This document shows positions 1-9,847 of a stretch of DNA of 50,413 nucleotides, one piece after another (positions within the stretch are counted from its first letter, which is position 1; every line of letters starts with the position of its first letter). The stretch is from Candidatus Polarisedimenticolaceae bacterium (lineage in GTDB: Bacteria > Pseudomonadota > Gammaproteobacteria > Chromatiales > Chromatiaceae): the NCBI GenBank assembly GCA_021647945.1, contig JAKITT010000013.1, positions 1 through 50,413 of the forward strand. The letters are read 5' to 3'. The position numbers and the translations under genes were made by a program. Below the pieces are notes generated by a model. That model saw only the letters and a program-made list of their open reading frames with translations, was not told the origin of the DNA and ran no database searches.

Positions 1-222
1 TGGTTTAATAATAATTATCAGCTTAATTTTACTACAAAATCATCATAATGACAATTCTGGTTGTTGTTCTATCTTTGGCTTTAACTTCAGACTAGCTCTG
101 ACATAATTAGTATGTTATTCTTTAAATATGAATATAAACTTAGCAAAATTCAAATATCTGCTTATAAGAAGCCCCGCATGAACGAATGAATGACGGGGAG
201 GGCGTCAATAATTTGTGCGGTT
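1..222. other. AT-rich non-coding start of window
   Basis: This stretch is very AT-rich and has no supportable reading frame. It continues without a compositional break into the AT-rich gene that follows, so both probably belong to the same foreign island, whose left border lies outside the window. I see no clear promoter, tRNA or attachment site in it. Confidence 0.5.
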
Positions 223-1218
223 ATGGAACAGATTGAACAGTTGTTCAGGCATTTCATGCGTGAGCAGGAAATTCTTGGCCGTGACCCGGCTATATTAAAG
301 GGCTACTGTGACAGTTTTCGATGGTTTAGGAAACTGATGCCTGATGTTGCTATTAGCAATTTCAATAGCGAGAAAATAATTGAATTCACCATCAGATTAT
401 ACAATTTCAGGTATTGGAGCCATTCAATAAATGATTTTATCTCCTTTAATGCATCAACTATATTAAACTTCATGAATTATTTATGGAGTTTTTTTATTTG
501 GTTAAAAGAGGAGCAAAATATCTCCGGATTAATTGAAAAATCTGAGAATCAGAGATCAAAAACAACAATGAAAAAATTGCTTTTTCTTTCATTATATCGG
601 AGGAAATCCAAATCATTAAATTGTTATACTACTGGACAGAAATCAAAGGATTGCTATCTGGCAAATGATTTGTTAATACTACAACTTTCCAGAAGATATA
701 ATTCTTTCTTTACATTAAGCGATACTGTTTTCTTTATCGGAATAGCTGACTATGTCAAATTTATATTCAGGAAAAGGCAATTAACAGATATTATCAAACA
801 TCATATACTTGAAAAAGAAAAGCATGATTTTGAAACTTCAGAGAAATTGGATGAAATATGGCAAAATAGCGTATGGGGTTCGTGGTTTGATTTGGAATTG
901 GTTTATCTGATTATTTACAAAATGAGAGAAGTCATACACGACTTCTCAGATGACTTGGATGTAAAATATTACCTTAAAAGTTGCTACAAAGAAATGAAGA
1001 ATATAATCGATAACAGCACTGATATTGAACCTCATAATTTTAAGAGAACAGCCTATAATGTCGATATAATCCGAGTCCATAATTTCATTTTGGAAACATT
1101 AGAAATTGACAATGAAATTCAAGAATCAAAAATGAAAAGAAAGGATAAAATCCTTTATAAATTCAATTTAATTAACATCGAGAATAGATATGAGCGACAT
1201 ACAACAGATCATCATTGA
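223..1218 (+). CDS. AT-rich orphan protein; N-terminus faintly like a tyrosine-recombinase core-binding domain
   Basis: I do not recognise a family for the whole protein. Residues about 1-100 (from the ATG at 223) are helical and have the pattern of the SAM-like arm/core-binding domain of tyrosine recombinases (an FRHFM helix, then a distant SFFIWL helix). No catalytic R...HxxR...Y set is visible in the C-terminal two thirds, which is rich in Lys, Ile, Asn and Phe. An upstream ATG at 190 is also possible; neither has a convincing Shine-Dalgarno. Base composition is far more AT-rich than every other gene here, which suggests horizontal acquisition. The frame runs 29 nt into dapD, and its stop codon is supplied by dapD sequence, so the true C-terminus may have been lost at an insertion junction. 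Function is unknown. Confidence 0.5.
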   Translation: MEQIEQLFRHFMREQEILGRDPAILKGYCDSFRWFRKLMPDVAISNFNSEKIIEFTIRLYNFRYWSHSINDFISFNASTILNFMNYLWSFFIWLKEEQNISGLIEKSENQRSKTTMKKLLFLSLYRRKSKSLNCYTTGQKSKDCYLANDLLILQLSRRYNSFFTLSDTVFFIGIADYVKFIFRKRQLTDIIKHHILEKEKHDFETSEKLDEIWQNSVWGSWFDLELVYLIIYKMREVIHDFSDDLDVKYYLKSCYKEMKNIIDNSTDIEPHNFKRTAYNVDIIRVHNFILETLEIDNEIQESKMKRKDKILYKFNLINIENRYERHTTDHH

Positions 1219-2011
1219 TGCCTTTGAGAACCGTGCTGAGATCACCCCTCGCACCGTTGAGACCCTGGTGCGTGACGCCATTCTCGACACCATTGACCAA
1301 TTGGATCGCGGCGAGATCCGCGTCTCCGAGAAGAAAAATGGTGACTGGATCGTCAACGATTGGGTCAAGAAGGCGGTACTGCTCTCATTCCGCATCGAAG
1401 ATAACCACTTCTTGAAAGGTGGTTTTACCAACTACTACGATAAAGTCGCCTCTAAATATGCCGATTTCAACTGCCGTGATTTTCAGGAGAGTGGCGTGCG
1501 TGTCGTACCACCGGCCACCGTGCGCAAAGGGAGCTACATTGCCTCCAATGTGGTGCTGATGCCGTCATACGTTAATATCGGTGCTTATGTCGACAGTGGT
1601 TCAATGGTCGATACCTGGGCCACCGTCGGCTCCTGCGCCCAGATCGGTAAAAATGTCCATCTCTCCGGCGGCGTTGGCATCGGTGGCGTACTGGAACCAC
1701 TGCAAGCAGCCCCCACCATCATCGAAGATAACTGCTTCATCGGTGCGCGCTCAGAGATCGTCGAGGGTGTCATTGTTGAAGAGGGTTCTGTCATCTCAAT
1801 GGGCGTCTTCATTGGCCAAAGCACCAAAATCTATAACCGTGAGACGGAGGAGATCACCTACGGTCGGGTACCTGCTGGCTCCGTCGTCATCGCCGGCAGC
1901 CTCCCATCCAGTGATGGCAAATACAATCTTAACTGTGCTGTCATCGTCAAACAGGTCGATGAGAAGACCCGTGGCAAAATTGAGCTAAATGATCTGCTGC
2001 GTAACCTATAA
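1190..2011 (+). CDS. dapD: 2,3,4,5-tetrahydropyridine-2,6-dicarboxylate N-succinyltransferase
   Basis: This cytoplasmic enzyme transfers succinyl from succinyl-CoA to tetrahydrodipicolinate, the committing step of the succinylase branch of diaminopimelate/lysine synthesis. The 273-aa length matches enterobacterial DapD (274 aa). The middle is a left-handed beta-helix hexapeptide-repeat domain with the signature [14 protein letters not shown] followed by [20 protein letters not shown], all intact. The start at 1190 gives the normal N-terminus ([17 protein letters not shown]), so the gene is whole even though an AT-rich gene overlaps its first 29 nt. Its transcription must now come from within that AT-rich island. 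A hairpin terminator follows at 2031, separating it from yffB-dapE. Confidence 0.97.
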   Translation: MSDIQQIIIDAFENRAEITPRTVETLVRDAILDTIDQLDRGEIRVSEKKNGDWIVNDWVKKAVLLSFRIEDNHFLKGGFTNYYDKVASKYADFNCRDFQESGVRVVPPATVRKGSYIASNVVLMPSYVNIGAYVDSGSMVDTWATVGSCAQIGKNVHLSGGVGIGGVLEPLQAAPTIIEDNCFIGARSEIVEGVIVEEGSVISMGVFIGQSTKIYNRETEEITYGRVPAGSVVIAGSLPSSDGKYNLNCAVIVKQVDEKTRGKIELNDLLRNL

Positions 2012-2030
2012 GACAGCAAAAAATGCCAGT

Positions 2031-2060
2031 AGAGTGGGCACATGCTTGTGCCCACTCTTT
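2031..2060 (+). terminator. Rho-independent terminator after dapD
   Basis: A perfect 11-bp stem (AGAGTGGGCAC / GTGCCCACTCT) with a 6-nt loop lies 19 nt after the dapD stop and ends in a short T run. The T tract is only three to four bases, so read-through into the next gene is possible. Confidence 0.75.
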
Positions 2061-2089
2061 AACCAAAAATCCAGCGCAGGCATTAACGT

Positions 2090-3561
<1,472 letters not shown>

Positions 3562-3642
3562 TCGCTCATTTAGAGGGGCAGTCACTAACCGCCCGCATAG
3601 CGGGAGGCTTGAGGAAAGCCCCTAAAAGGGGCTATTGGTTAG

Positions 3643-4071
3643 TTAATCGAAGTCAATCTCATCTTGACCTTTATCATGCTCATCCTGATTCTTTACATAC
3701 TCTCGAACCACTTTCTCATCTAGTCCAACTGTACTGACACAGTAGCCTCTGGACCAAAAACCCTTGCCGGTAAACCCCTTTTTTACTCCGAGCATTTCTC
3801 TGTGAATCTGTATCGCTGACTTCCCTTTCAAATAGCCAACAACCATCGCCACGCTATATTTAGGAGGAATACTTAATACCATGTGAATATGATCTGGCAT
3901 TGCATTACCCTCCAATATTTCTACTCCCTTCTGACGACACAGCTGCCTTAGAATCTTTCCTATATTCTTCCGAGCTTTTCCAAATAGCACCTTCCTTCTA
4001 TACTTTGGCACTATTACTATATGATACTTACACTCCCATTTTACATGAGCTGAACTTTGCCATTCTTTCAT
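3643..4071 (-). CDS. tnpA: IS200-family transposase TnpA (HUH/Y1)
   Basis: A 142-aa single-strand-specific Y1 transposase. The HUH motif is MPDHIHMVL (His61 and His63) and the catalytic tyrosine is Tyr125 in VVREYVKNQ. The length and the KYHIVIVPKYRRKVLF N-terminal segment are typical of IS200 TnpA, and the frame is intact, so the protein looks competent. The Shine-Dalgarno (AGGAGT) lies inside a stable hairpin just upstream, the arrangement known to hold IS200 transposase synthesis very low. Confidence 0.95.
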   Translation of the reverse strand: MKEWQSSAHVKWECKYHIVIVPKYRRKVLFGKARKNIGKILRQLCRQKGVEILEGNAMPDHIHMVLSIPPKYSVAMVVGYLKGKSAIQIHREMLGVKKGFTGKGFWSRGYCVSTVGLDEKVVREYVKNQDEHDKGQDEIDFD

Positions 4072-4076
4072 GTGTT

Positions 4077-4112
4077 ACTCCTGAGTTTGCCCTTTGGGCT
4101 TTCCTCAGGAGT
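4077..4112 (-). promoter_or_regulatory. hairpin sequestering the tnpA ribosome-binding site
   Basis: On the minus strand, ACTCCTGAG (4104-4112) pairs perfectly with CTCAGGAGT (4077-4085), and an inner GCCC-TTT-GGGC-type stem lies in the loop. The 3' arm contains the AGGAG Shine-Dalgarno of tnpA, five bases before its ATG. This matches the translational repression hairpin known from IS200 leaders. The same arms could also hinder transcription entering from the left. Confidence 0.85.
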
Positions 4113-4182
4113 CTTTTTACGCTGGAACGGCAGAGCCTTTTCGAGTCTCACCGGCAAAGCCGGTGGTTTACTTCAATTTGAA

Positions 4183-6030
4183 TTAAAGACTCGACCAGAG
4201 ATTGTCAAAACCGGCACTCTCCTCTTCACTGGCCTCTTCTGCCAGATCAAGGTAGTTAAATTGATAGCGACTGAATGCCCCCGTCGATTCAAGCATGCGC
4301 AAAAGCCTTATTGGCCGCTGACAACTCTTCTCATTAATCGTTAGGTTTGAATTGGGTTGAAATGCATGCGGGGAGGTGATCAGGCTATTACTCTGCTGTT
4401 CACTCCCTCCCACCCCAGGTAGCAGCAGACAGACTTGAAATTCATCATCCACCCCTACCTCAACAGGCCGCGCACTGGGTGCCAACATTTCAACCCCGGC
4501 TTGTAGACCCTGTTCGCCTTGGGTCAAAATCCAGCGAATCGCAGCAACACCATATTGACCGCTGATCGAAGGTGATTGAATGCCGATCAACTCACCCACT
4601 CTTACCATGGATGGCTCACCGCTTCGCCAATCAAGACAGTAGCCACCCGCACTCTCATTGATAGTGCGGAATTTATAGGTTTCACATATCAGCGTCTCCT
4701 GCTCATTCGCTCCACCCCACAGCGGAACAACAGGATCAGGCTCATGACGATCACGTGATTGAGGGCCAAAATCCTCAAAATCTCCACGCCTAATATCGAG
4801 AGAATCCTCAATGGGCGTCAAGGTAAAGGCGGATGTGCGGCTATGATTCTCTAATGACCAGCCCATCGGGCCCTCTTCGGCCACAGGCTGATCAAGCCAA
4901 TTCATATCCTCTTTCAGTTCATCAGATACTCCGGATTCATTACTATTAGCGCTCTCCAGTAGCGTATAGATCGCGTTAAGGCCAACCGCCACATTGAGTT
5001 CAAAATTGAGCTGGGTACGAACAAATTCACGTTGAGGGGCTGTACTCCACGGCTGAATAAAACGTCTCAACAGCCGGTTAGATGTCAGCTCACAAGCTAA
5101 ACGATCATCCTGCTCTTCAGCTGAACTAAGTTGTTCTCCCACCTTTTCGAGCAGTGTTGTCGTATCAAGAATAAGCTGACGTTCATCAGTGTTAGCACTA
5201 TTACTTTTAGCCAATGAGAGATGCACGGGTGGTGAATCTTTATCAACCAATACAAGAAACTTATTACTCAAGTCTGCCTGTTGGTCTCTCTCCTGAAGCT
5301 CTGCATAGGGGCCCCACTGTTGAAGAAGCGTAGAGAGTTGCAATATTTCGCGCTGGCGCAAACGCCCTGGGGATGCCAAAGAGAAGAGCAGAATCTGCTT
5401 ATATATATCCGCAATAGTCGAATAGACGTCTGCTTTATCATTCGATACATCTTTAACTTTAACCTGCTCAAGCCCATGTCGTTTTGCATAATCAAACAGG
5501 CCATTAATCTCATACCAAATACGCGGTGAGACAGGGTCATAGACAAGCGCTGATTGAATGATCACTTTTGAGAGATAGAAGATGGCATGGTGAATCGCCA
5601 ACACGAGCCACTTCTTCTCCGTTTTATCCAAACGACTGGCATGTAGAAAATGGTTAATGGCGATTTTGTATGCAATCGCCAGCTCACTACTCAGTTCATA
5701 GGTAAGATTGGCAATTTTACGGCTACGTTTGGAGAGCGGGAAGCCGGTATCAATAAAGTGTTTTTCTAGGTTTTTTGTCACGAATGAGACAGGTTTGCGA
5801 AACAATTCAACAATAACCAAGCACTCTTTCTGGGAGACACGGCTTCGATTAAACTCAATTAATCCCTTGTATATCTGTTTTGATATCTCACCAACATTCG
5901 CCCAAGGCAACCCTTCAATCCAAGCCTTTAAGGGTTTTGGCTGCAAGAGGTAGTTCTGACCATCGGTCTCTTTCTGCACAGGTATATAGAGTTCTAATCG
6001 ATGGTCCATCGCTTCAATCGCCTTTTTCAT
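4183..6030 (-). CDS. large cytoplasmic PilZ-like c-di-GMP receptor candidate (FimW-like)
   Basis: A 615-aa soluble protein without signal peptide or membrane segments. The N-terminal ~350 residues are helical. The C-terminal part contains an N458-x-S460-x-x-G463 motif (RTINESAGGYCLDW) followed by VRVGELIGI and YGVAAIRWI, the strand pattern of a PilZ domain. A matching RxxxR motif is not obvious just before it; REFVR at 334-338 is the only nearby candidate. The architecture resembles the large PilZ-like proteins of gammaproteobacteria such as FimW, which bind c-di-GMP and act in surface sensing; that assignment is tentative. ATG at 6030 has no good Shine-Dalgarno, whereas Met8 (6009) has AAGG upstream and may be the real start. 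The IS200 element sits immediately after its stop codon, so its native terminator has been displaced. Confidence 0.7.
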   Translation of the reverse strand: MKKAIEAMDHRLELYIPVQKETDGQNYLLQPKPLKAWIEGLPWANVGEISKQIYKGLIEFNRSRVSQKECLVIVELFRKPVSFVTKNLEKHFIDTGFPLSKRSRKIANLTYELSSELAIAYKIAINHFLHASRLDKTEKKWLVLAIHHAIFYLSKVIIQSALVYDPVSPRIWYEINGLFDYAKRHGLEQVKVKDVSNDKADVYSTIADIYKQILLFSLASPGRLRQREILQLSTLLQQWGPYAELQERDQQADLSNKFLVLVDKDSPPVHLSLAKSNSANTDERQLILDTTTLLEKVGEQLSSAEEQDDRLACELTSNRLLRRFIQPWSTAPQREFVRTQLNFELNVAVGLNAIYTLLESANSNESGVSDELKEDMNWLDQPVAEEGPMGWSLENHSRTSAFTLTPIEDSLDIRRGDFEDFGPQSRDRHEPDPVVPLWGGANEQETLICETYKFRTINESAGGYCLDWRSGEPSMVRVGELIGIQSPSISGQYGVAAIRWILTQGEQGLQAGVEMLAPSARPVEVGVDDEFQVCLLLPGVGGSEQQSNSLITSPHAFQPNSNLTINEKSCQRPIRLLRMLESTGAFSRYQFNYLDLAEEASEEESAGFDNLWSSL

Positions 6031-6064
6031 TTCATTTCGGTGGCAGAGGAGAGTTCTCTGTTAA

Positions 6065-6409
6065 GGAACCTCTGATTAAGTCTGGTTGCACTAAAGCATA
6101 AGATTCGCTAAAGCTCAGCTAAAATTTAGGCTGAAATAAAACTGAGGGGGTATCCACTTCATTGGCCTTTTTCCACTCCAGACACCTTATGCTCGTGTAG
6201 GGTCGCATTTATGCGACCAGCCGAACCTGCAAACATGCACATGAATGTGCACCTACAGCCATATTAGGCCAATGAAGTGGATACCCCTTTAAAACTGTTT
6301 TGATTTGTTTCGAAGTGAGCGGTAATAGTTGTTCTATTGCAGCGATCTTCGGGACGAATCGGGGCAGTTTTAGCCAGTCTAAAACAATCATGACTTATTC
6401 AGAGTTTCC
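6065..6409. mobile_element. IS5-type remnant or MITE with TTAA flanking repeats, containing a nested element
   Basis: An inverted repeat pair, GGAACCTCTGATTAAGTC (6065-6082) and GACTTATTCAGAGTTTCC (6392-6409), matches at 15 of 18 positions. It is flanked on both sides by TTAA (6061-6064 and 6410-6413). IS5-group elements duplicate a 4-bp YTAR target, which TTAA fits. No transposase remains: the interior is about 200 bp plus the nested 141-bp element at 6147-6287. A short minus-strand frame from 6391 runs into the nested element and is not credible as a gene. Confidence 0.65.
6147..6287 (+). mobile_element. 141-bp miniature element, family A copy 1
   Basis: The ends form an inverted repeat of about 22 bp (GGGGTATCCACTTCATTGGC and its complement at 6266-6287). 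The interior holds hairpins GGTCGCAT-TT-ATGCGACC (6201-6218) and GCACAT-GA-ATGTGC (6237-6250). A near-identical copy lies at 31286-31425 and a variant inverted copy at 10700-10871. It has no coding capacity. AAAACTG stands just outside both ends (6138-6144, 6291-6297) but not abutting them, so a target duplication is not certain. Confidence 0.8.
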
Positions 6410-6588
6410 TTAACCACCATTCAAAACAGAACAATTATTATAGTAGCCTTTTGATTGTACTAATATTTTCTATCTTTTACAGCCACTCATTACAAGAATA
6501 GCAGCATCTCACATTTACAAAGATTTTTATAATTTCTTAGCCAGCTATAACCACTCTGTATTCACGTAGATCTATCAAAGTTAACGCA

Positions 6589-7638
6589 CTATTCAAGCTC
6601 CAGTAACGAGAGGGGTACTTTTGCTAAAGCCCCCTCTATCTCCCTAACCATACGTGGCACCAAATAGCCTGGCAATTTCGCCATGAGCTGATGATAGAGT
6701 TTCGATGCATTATCCTCAGAGACTTCAAAATGAGCAACACCTTGGGCACGGTCAAGCAGATGCAGATAGTAGGGCATGACACCAATGGCAAAGAGTTGCT
6801 CACTCAACGCTGCCAAGATTGAACTATCGTCATTCACCCCTTTCAATAGTACCGATTGATTGAGCAGTGTCACACCCACACGGGTTAACTGCTTGGTTGC
6901 CTCAGCGAGATCATCAACCACTTCGTTGGGGTGGTTACTGTGTAGCACCATAACAACTTTCAAACGACTCTGTGCAAATAGCTCAAGTAATGGTGGTGTG
7001 ATTCGTTCAGGCAGAACAACAGGCATGCGGCTGTGAATCCGTATGCGCTTCACATGACCAATAGTGGCCACTAATTGCAGCATACCTGACAAGCGTTGAT
7101 CACTCATCATCAATGGGTCACCTCCACTGAGGATCACCTCATGGATCTCTGGGTGCGACGCAATATAGGCCACCGTTTTATGCCAATGGACGGGATCAGC
7201 AAGATGGTCACTGTATGAAAAATTTCGGCGAAAGCAGAAACGGCAATGGATGGCGCAGGCAGCGGTAGTTATCAGCAGCACGCGCCCATGATATTTATGT
7301 AACAGACCATGTTCAGCCACCGAGTTGGCATCACCAACCGGGTCATCAGAAAACCCTTCACACACCGCCAGCTCTTGGCTAATAGGCAAAATCTGCCTTA
7401 AAAGTGGGTCATCCAAATCGCCTTTTGCCATCAAATCGACATATCGCCGTGGCACCCTCAAGCTAAACTTTTCAGCGGCACTGTTCGCGCCGGGGATTAA
7501 CATTGGATCCAAAGCCAACTGCCGAAAGAGATCAGCTGGATCGGTGATCACCTCAGCCATCGATTTTTGCCACTGCCACCGTGGCTCAGTTCGATGTATC
7601 ATATGCGCCGCATTTCGGCTGTTTTGAGAGGATGACAT
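6589..7638 (-). CDS. epmB: EF-P beta-lysylation protein EpmB (lysine 2,3-aminomutase-like radical SAM)
   Basis: EpmB converts (S)-alpha-lysine to (R)-beta-lysine for attachment to Lys34 of EF-P. The radical-SAM cluster motif CAIHCRFC (Cys128, Cys132, Cys135) is present, as are the LSGGDPLM and [13 protein letters not shown] segments typical of lysine 2,3-aminomutases. Length is 349 aa against about 342 in E. coli. The annotated start (7638) overlaps the divergent efp start codon by two bases and has no Shine-Dalgarno. Met13 (7602) is an alternative that would leave a short intergenic space. Either way the efp promoter must lie in or next to the epmB 5' region. A long element-filled spacer (6031-6588) follows its 3' end. 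Confidence 0.95.
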   Translation of the reverse strand: MSSSQNSRNAAHMIHRTEPRWQWQKSMAEVITDPADLFRQLALDPMLIPGANSAAEKFSLRVPRRYVDLMAKGDLDDPLLRQILPISQELAVCEGFSDDPVGDANSVAEHGLLHKYHGRVLLITTAACAIHCRFCFRRNFSYSDHLADPVHWHKTVAYIASHPEIHEVILSGGDPLMMSDQRLSGMLQLVATIGHVKRIRIHSRMPVVLPERITPPLLELFAQSRLKVVMVLHSNHPNEVVDDLAEATKQLTRVGVTLLNQSVLLKGVNDDSSILAALSEQLFAIGVMPYYLHLLDRAQGVAHFEVSEDNASKLYHQLMAKLPGYLVPRMVREIEGALAKVPLSLLELE

Positions 7639-8206
7639 GGCAACTTATAGTACCAATGAGTTTAAGAGCGGTCTAAAGATCATGATTGATGGGTCTCCCT
7701 GCTCTATTATTGAAAACGAATTTGTTAAACCTGGCAAAGGCCAAGCATTTAGTCGCGTCAAGATTCGCAATCTCAAAACAGGCCGAGTGGTTGAAAAAAC
7801 CTACAAATCGGGGGAGTCTGTCGAGGCGGCAGATGTCCTTGAAACTGATCTGCAATATCTCTATAGCGATGGTGAGCAGTGGCACTTTATGGATCAGGAG
7901 AGCTTTGAGCAGCATGCTGTTGACAAGGCAGTTCTGGGTGATTCGGTCAAATGGCTGAAAGAGCAAGATGTCTGTCTCGTTACCCTGTGGAATGATCATC
8001 CTATCATCGTTGAAGCACCCAATTTTGTCGAACTCACCATCGCCGATACTGACCCTGGCCTCAGAGGCGACACCTCAGGCAGTGGTGGCAAACCGGCAAC
8101 ACTCGAAACGGGTGCGGTCGTGCGGGTGCCGCTTTTTGTCCAGATTGGCGAGAAGATCAAAGTCGATACACGCTCTGGCGAGTATGTCTCTCGCGTCAAA
8201 GATTAA
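7637..8206 (+). CDS. efp: elongation factor P
   Basis: EF-P binds ribosomes stalled on polyproline stretches and promotes peptide bond formation. The 189-aa protein has the usual three beta-barrel domains. The loop [14 protein letters not shown] puts Lys34 at the position modified with beta-lysine by EpmA and EpmB, whose genes flank it. The start at 7637 has a GAGAGG Shine-Dalgarno. The whole writer/target set, epmB-efp-epmA, is together here; in many genomes it is scattered. Confidence 0.98.
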   Translation: MATYSTNEFKSGLKIMIDGSPCSIIENEFVKPGKGQAFSRVKIRNLKTGRVVEKTYKSGESVEAADVLETDLQYLYSDGEQWHFMDQESFEQHAVDKAVLGDSVKWLKEQDVCLVTLWNDHPIIVEAPNFVELTIADTDPGLRGDTSGSGGKPATLETGAVVRVPLFVQIGEKIKVDTRSGEYVSRVKD

Positions 8207-8214
8207 ACCAACTA

Positions 8215-8284
8215 TGTAGGAGCAGCGACTTGCCACAATTGTGCTTGGTAGCGAGATTCATCGCGGCGAGGCACCGCTCCTACA
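8215..8284. repeat. REP-like palindromic repeat, GCTCCTACA type, copy 1
   Basis: The ends TGTAGGAGC (8215-8223) and GCTCCTACA (8276-8284) are complementary and enclose a core containing GATTCATCGCGGCGAG. The same core and right end recur at 15338-15402. It sits between efp and epmA. An open frame starting at 8241 runs through it into epmA, but those residues are repeat-encoded and not part of the enzyme. Confidence 0.75.
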
Positions 8285-8303
8285 CTCTTTACGATACTCT
8301 CTA

Positions 8304-9284
8304 GTGACCACAATTGATTGGCAACCCAGCGCCTCACTTGAGCTGATCAAAGCTCGGGCAGATCTACTGGCAAAAATCCGGAATTTCTTCCATAAAAGGG
8401 AGATCATGGAGGTGGAGACTCCCATCTGTTCACGTTACGCCAACACCGATCCCTCAATCGAAAGTTTTACCACCCTCTACACAGGCCCTGGCGCACCTTC
8501 TGGCTTACCGCTCTACCTGCACACCTCGCCAGAATTCCCAATGAAACGACTCTTGGCTGCAGGCAGCGGGCCAATCTATCAAATATGTAAGGTATTTAGG
8601 AACGGTGAAGCGGGACGATTGCACAACCCAGAGTTCAGCATGCTGGAGTGGTATCGCCCAGGATTTAATCATCATCATCTGATGGCAGAAGTGGCCGAAC
8701 TGGTGAATAGCCTATTGCCTGAACCACGTCCAGTTATATCAATGAGTTATGCCGAAGCTTTCAAAAAATGGCTAGATATCGACCCACATAACGCATCAAA
8801 AGAGGCATTGAAGCGCTGTGCCATCAAGAGTGGTATTGAAAGCGCCCATCATCTCGACATACAAAACAGGGATGGTTGGCTCGATCTGCTATTGAGCCAC
8901 ATTATTGAACCAAAACTTGGCAAGAAGTCACTCTTTTTCCTCTACGACTACCCAGCAAGCCAAGCCTCACTGGCAAAAATAAGAGAAGGGAAACCGCCCA
9001 TTGCCGAACGGTTTGAACTCTATATGGATGGGATGGAACTAGCCAATGGCTTCCATGAACTCACCCATGCGGATAGCCAAAGGGAACGATTTGAAAAAGA
9101 TTTAGATCAGCGCAAAACAGCTGGGTTACCAAGCCCTCCAATGGACGAGGCACTACTTGCTGGTCTCGCATCAGGCATGCCTGATTGTGCTGGTATTGCA
9201 GTTGGCATTGACCGACTTCTGATGATTATCTCATCAGCTCAACAGATCGAAGAGACCCTCTGTTTTGCAATTGATAGGGCTTAA
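8304..9284 (+). CDS. epmA: EF-P--(R)-beta-lysine ligase EpmA (GenX/PoxA)
   Basis: A truncated class II lysyl-tRNA synthetase paralogue, lacking the anticodon-binding domain, that ligates (R)-beta-lysine to Lys34 of EF-P. Class II motifs are visible: EVETPICS (motif 1), [21 protein letters not shown] (motif 2 region, in two parts around GRLHNPEF) and [17 protein letters not shown] (motif 3). I place the start at GTG 8304, giving 326 aa (E. coli 325) and an N-terminus [10 protein letters not shown] that matches the family. The frame is open upstream to 8241, but that part lies in a REP-like repeat. Its stop overlaps the stop of the convergent minor pilin gene by three bases. Confidence 0.95.
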   Translation: MTTIDWQPSASLELIKARADLLAKIRNFFHKREIMEVETPICSRYANTDPSIESFTTLYTGPGAPSGLPLYLHTSPEFPMKRLLAAGSGPIYQICKVFRNGEAGRLHNPEFSMLEWYRPGFNHHHLMAEVAELVNSLLPEPRPVISMSYAEAFKKWLDIDPHNASKEALKRCAIKSGIESAHHLDIQNRDGWLDLLLSHIIEPKLGKKSLFFLYDYPASQASLAKIREGKPPIAERFELYMDGMELANGFHELTHADSQRERFEKDLDQRKTAGLPSPPMDEALLAGLASGMPDCAGIAVGIDRLLMIISSAQQIEETLCFAIDRA

Positions 9285-9724
9285 GGGCACGCCGCAGTCA
9301 CAGCAGTGACACCTGGTGTATCAGAAAAACAGCAGTCCCGACCATCATTTTCACAACGCGCCCAAACACCAGCATCTGTTACTCGTGAGGCGTAAATAGT
9401 GTACCCAGCGGGTAGTGAGACCAGCGTATAATTATAATCAACGCCCATTCTACCGGGATCCCAGCCAATTTCAGTATCTATCGCTGCATTTGAAAAGGTA
9501 CCATCTGGGTACTCCCCATTCTCCAAGCGAAAATCAGCCACCGAAATCTGCATGGTCTTCAGATTAAACAGCGTAGTACTTATTGCCGCCTCTTGTATAT
9601 ATGAGAAGTAGGCAGGGATCGCAATTCCAGACAGAATAGCAATAATGGCGACCGTTACCATCAGCTCAATCAGAGTGAAACCAGACTCCAACACTCTTTT
9701 CATTCTATAGATTGGCGAATGCAT
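9281..9724 (-). CDS. type IV pilin-like protein (PilE-like minor pilin)
   Basis: A type IVa prepilin with a cleavage site after Gly in [27 protein letters not shown], then a hydrophobic assembly helix with the conserved Glu5. The mature part is about 130 aa and has four Cys near the C-terminus ([12 protein letters not shown] and the penultimate AACP), consistent with the disulfide-bonded D-region that PilA here lacks. GGAG nine bases before the ATG at 9724 supports that start, giving a 15-residue leader; Met8 is an alternative. A terminator separates it from pilA upstream, so it may have weak or separate expression. Minor pilin or processed pseudopilin; the exact role is unknown. Confidence 0.88.
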   Translation of the reverse strand: MHSPIYRMKRVLESGFTLIELMVTVAIIAILSGIAIPAYFSYIQEAAISTTLFNLKTMQISVADFRLENGEYPDGTFSNAAIDTEIGWDPGRMGVDYNYTLVSLPAGYTIYASRVTDAGVWARCENDGRDCCFSDTPGVTAVTAACP

Positions 9725-9756
9725 ATCAGCTTACTCCGGTAAAATTACTTTAATAC

Positions 9757-9798
9757 AAAAAAACAAAGGGTAGAGGCAACTTATGCTGCCCCTACCCT
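9757..9798 (-). terminator. terminator after pilA
   Basis: On the minus strand an AGGGTAGGGGCA / TTGCCTCTACCCT stem (one mismatch) is followed by a T-rich run (plus-strand A tract at 9757-9763). It lies about 50 nt past the pilA stop and before the second pilin gene. This would keep pilA transcription high and limit read-through into the minor pilin. Confidence 0.8.
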
Positions 9799-9847
9799 AC
9801 CAACACTATACATATTACTTCAACAATAGTGTTGAGATTGCTCTGAA

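Larger units (their letters stand above)
3576..4182 (-). mobile_element. IS200-type (IS200/IS605 family) insertion sequence, apparently complete
   Basis: The element is about 605 bp with a single tnpA on the minus strand. The left end (high coordinates) has a subterminal hairpin ACCGGC-AAA-GCCGGT at 4150-4164. The right end has hairpins CCCGC-ATA-GCGGG (3592-3604) and AGCCCC-TAAAA-GGGGCT (3617-3633); the latter can also terminate tnpA. There are no terminal inverted repeats or target duplication, as expected for HUH single-strand transposition. The exact tips are estimated by comparing with the solo ends at 25159-25222 and 32826-32870. The left tip abuts the stop codon of the neighbouring PilZ-like gene, and the right tip lies about 15 nt from the dapE stop, so no gene was broken. 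Confidence 0.85.

Noticed and set aside
6209-6391. Minus-strand frame starting at the end of the IS5-type remnant
   Set aside because: It starts at the terminal repeat and runs into the nested miniature element; no similarity to a transposase that I can recognise.
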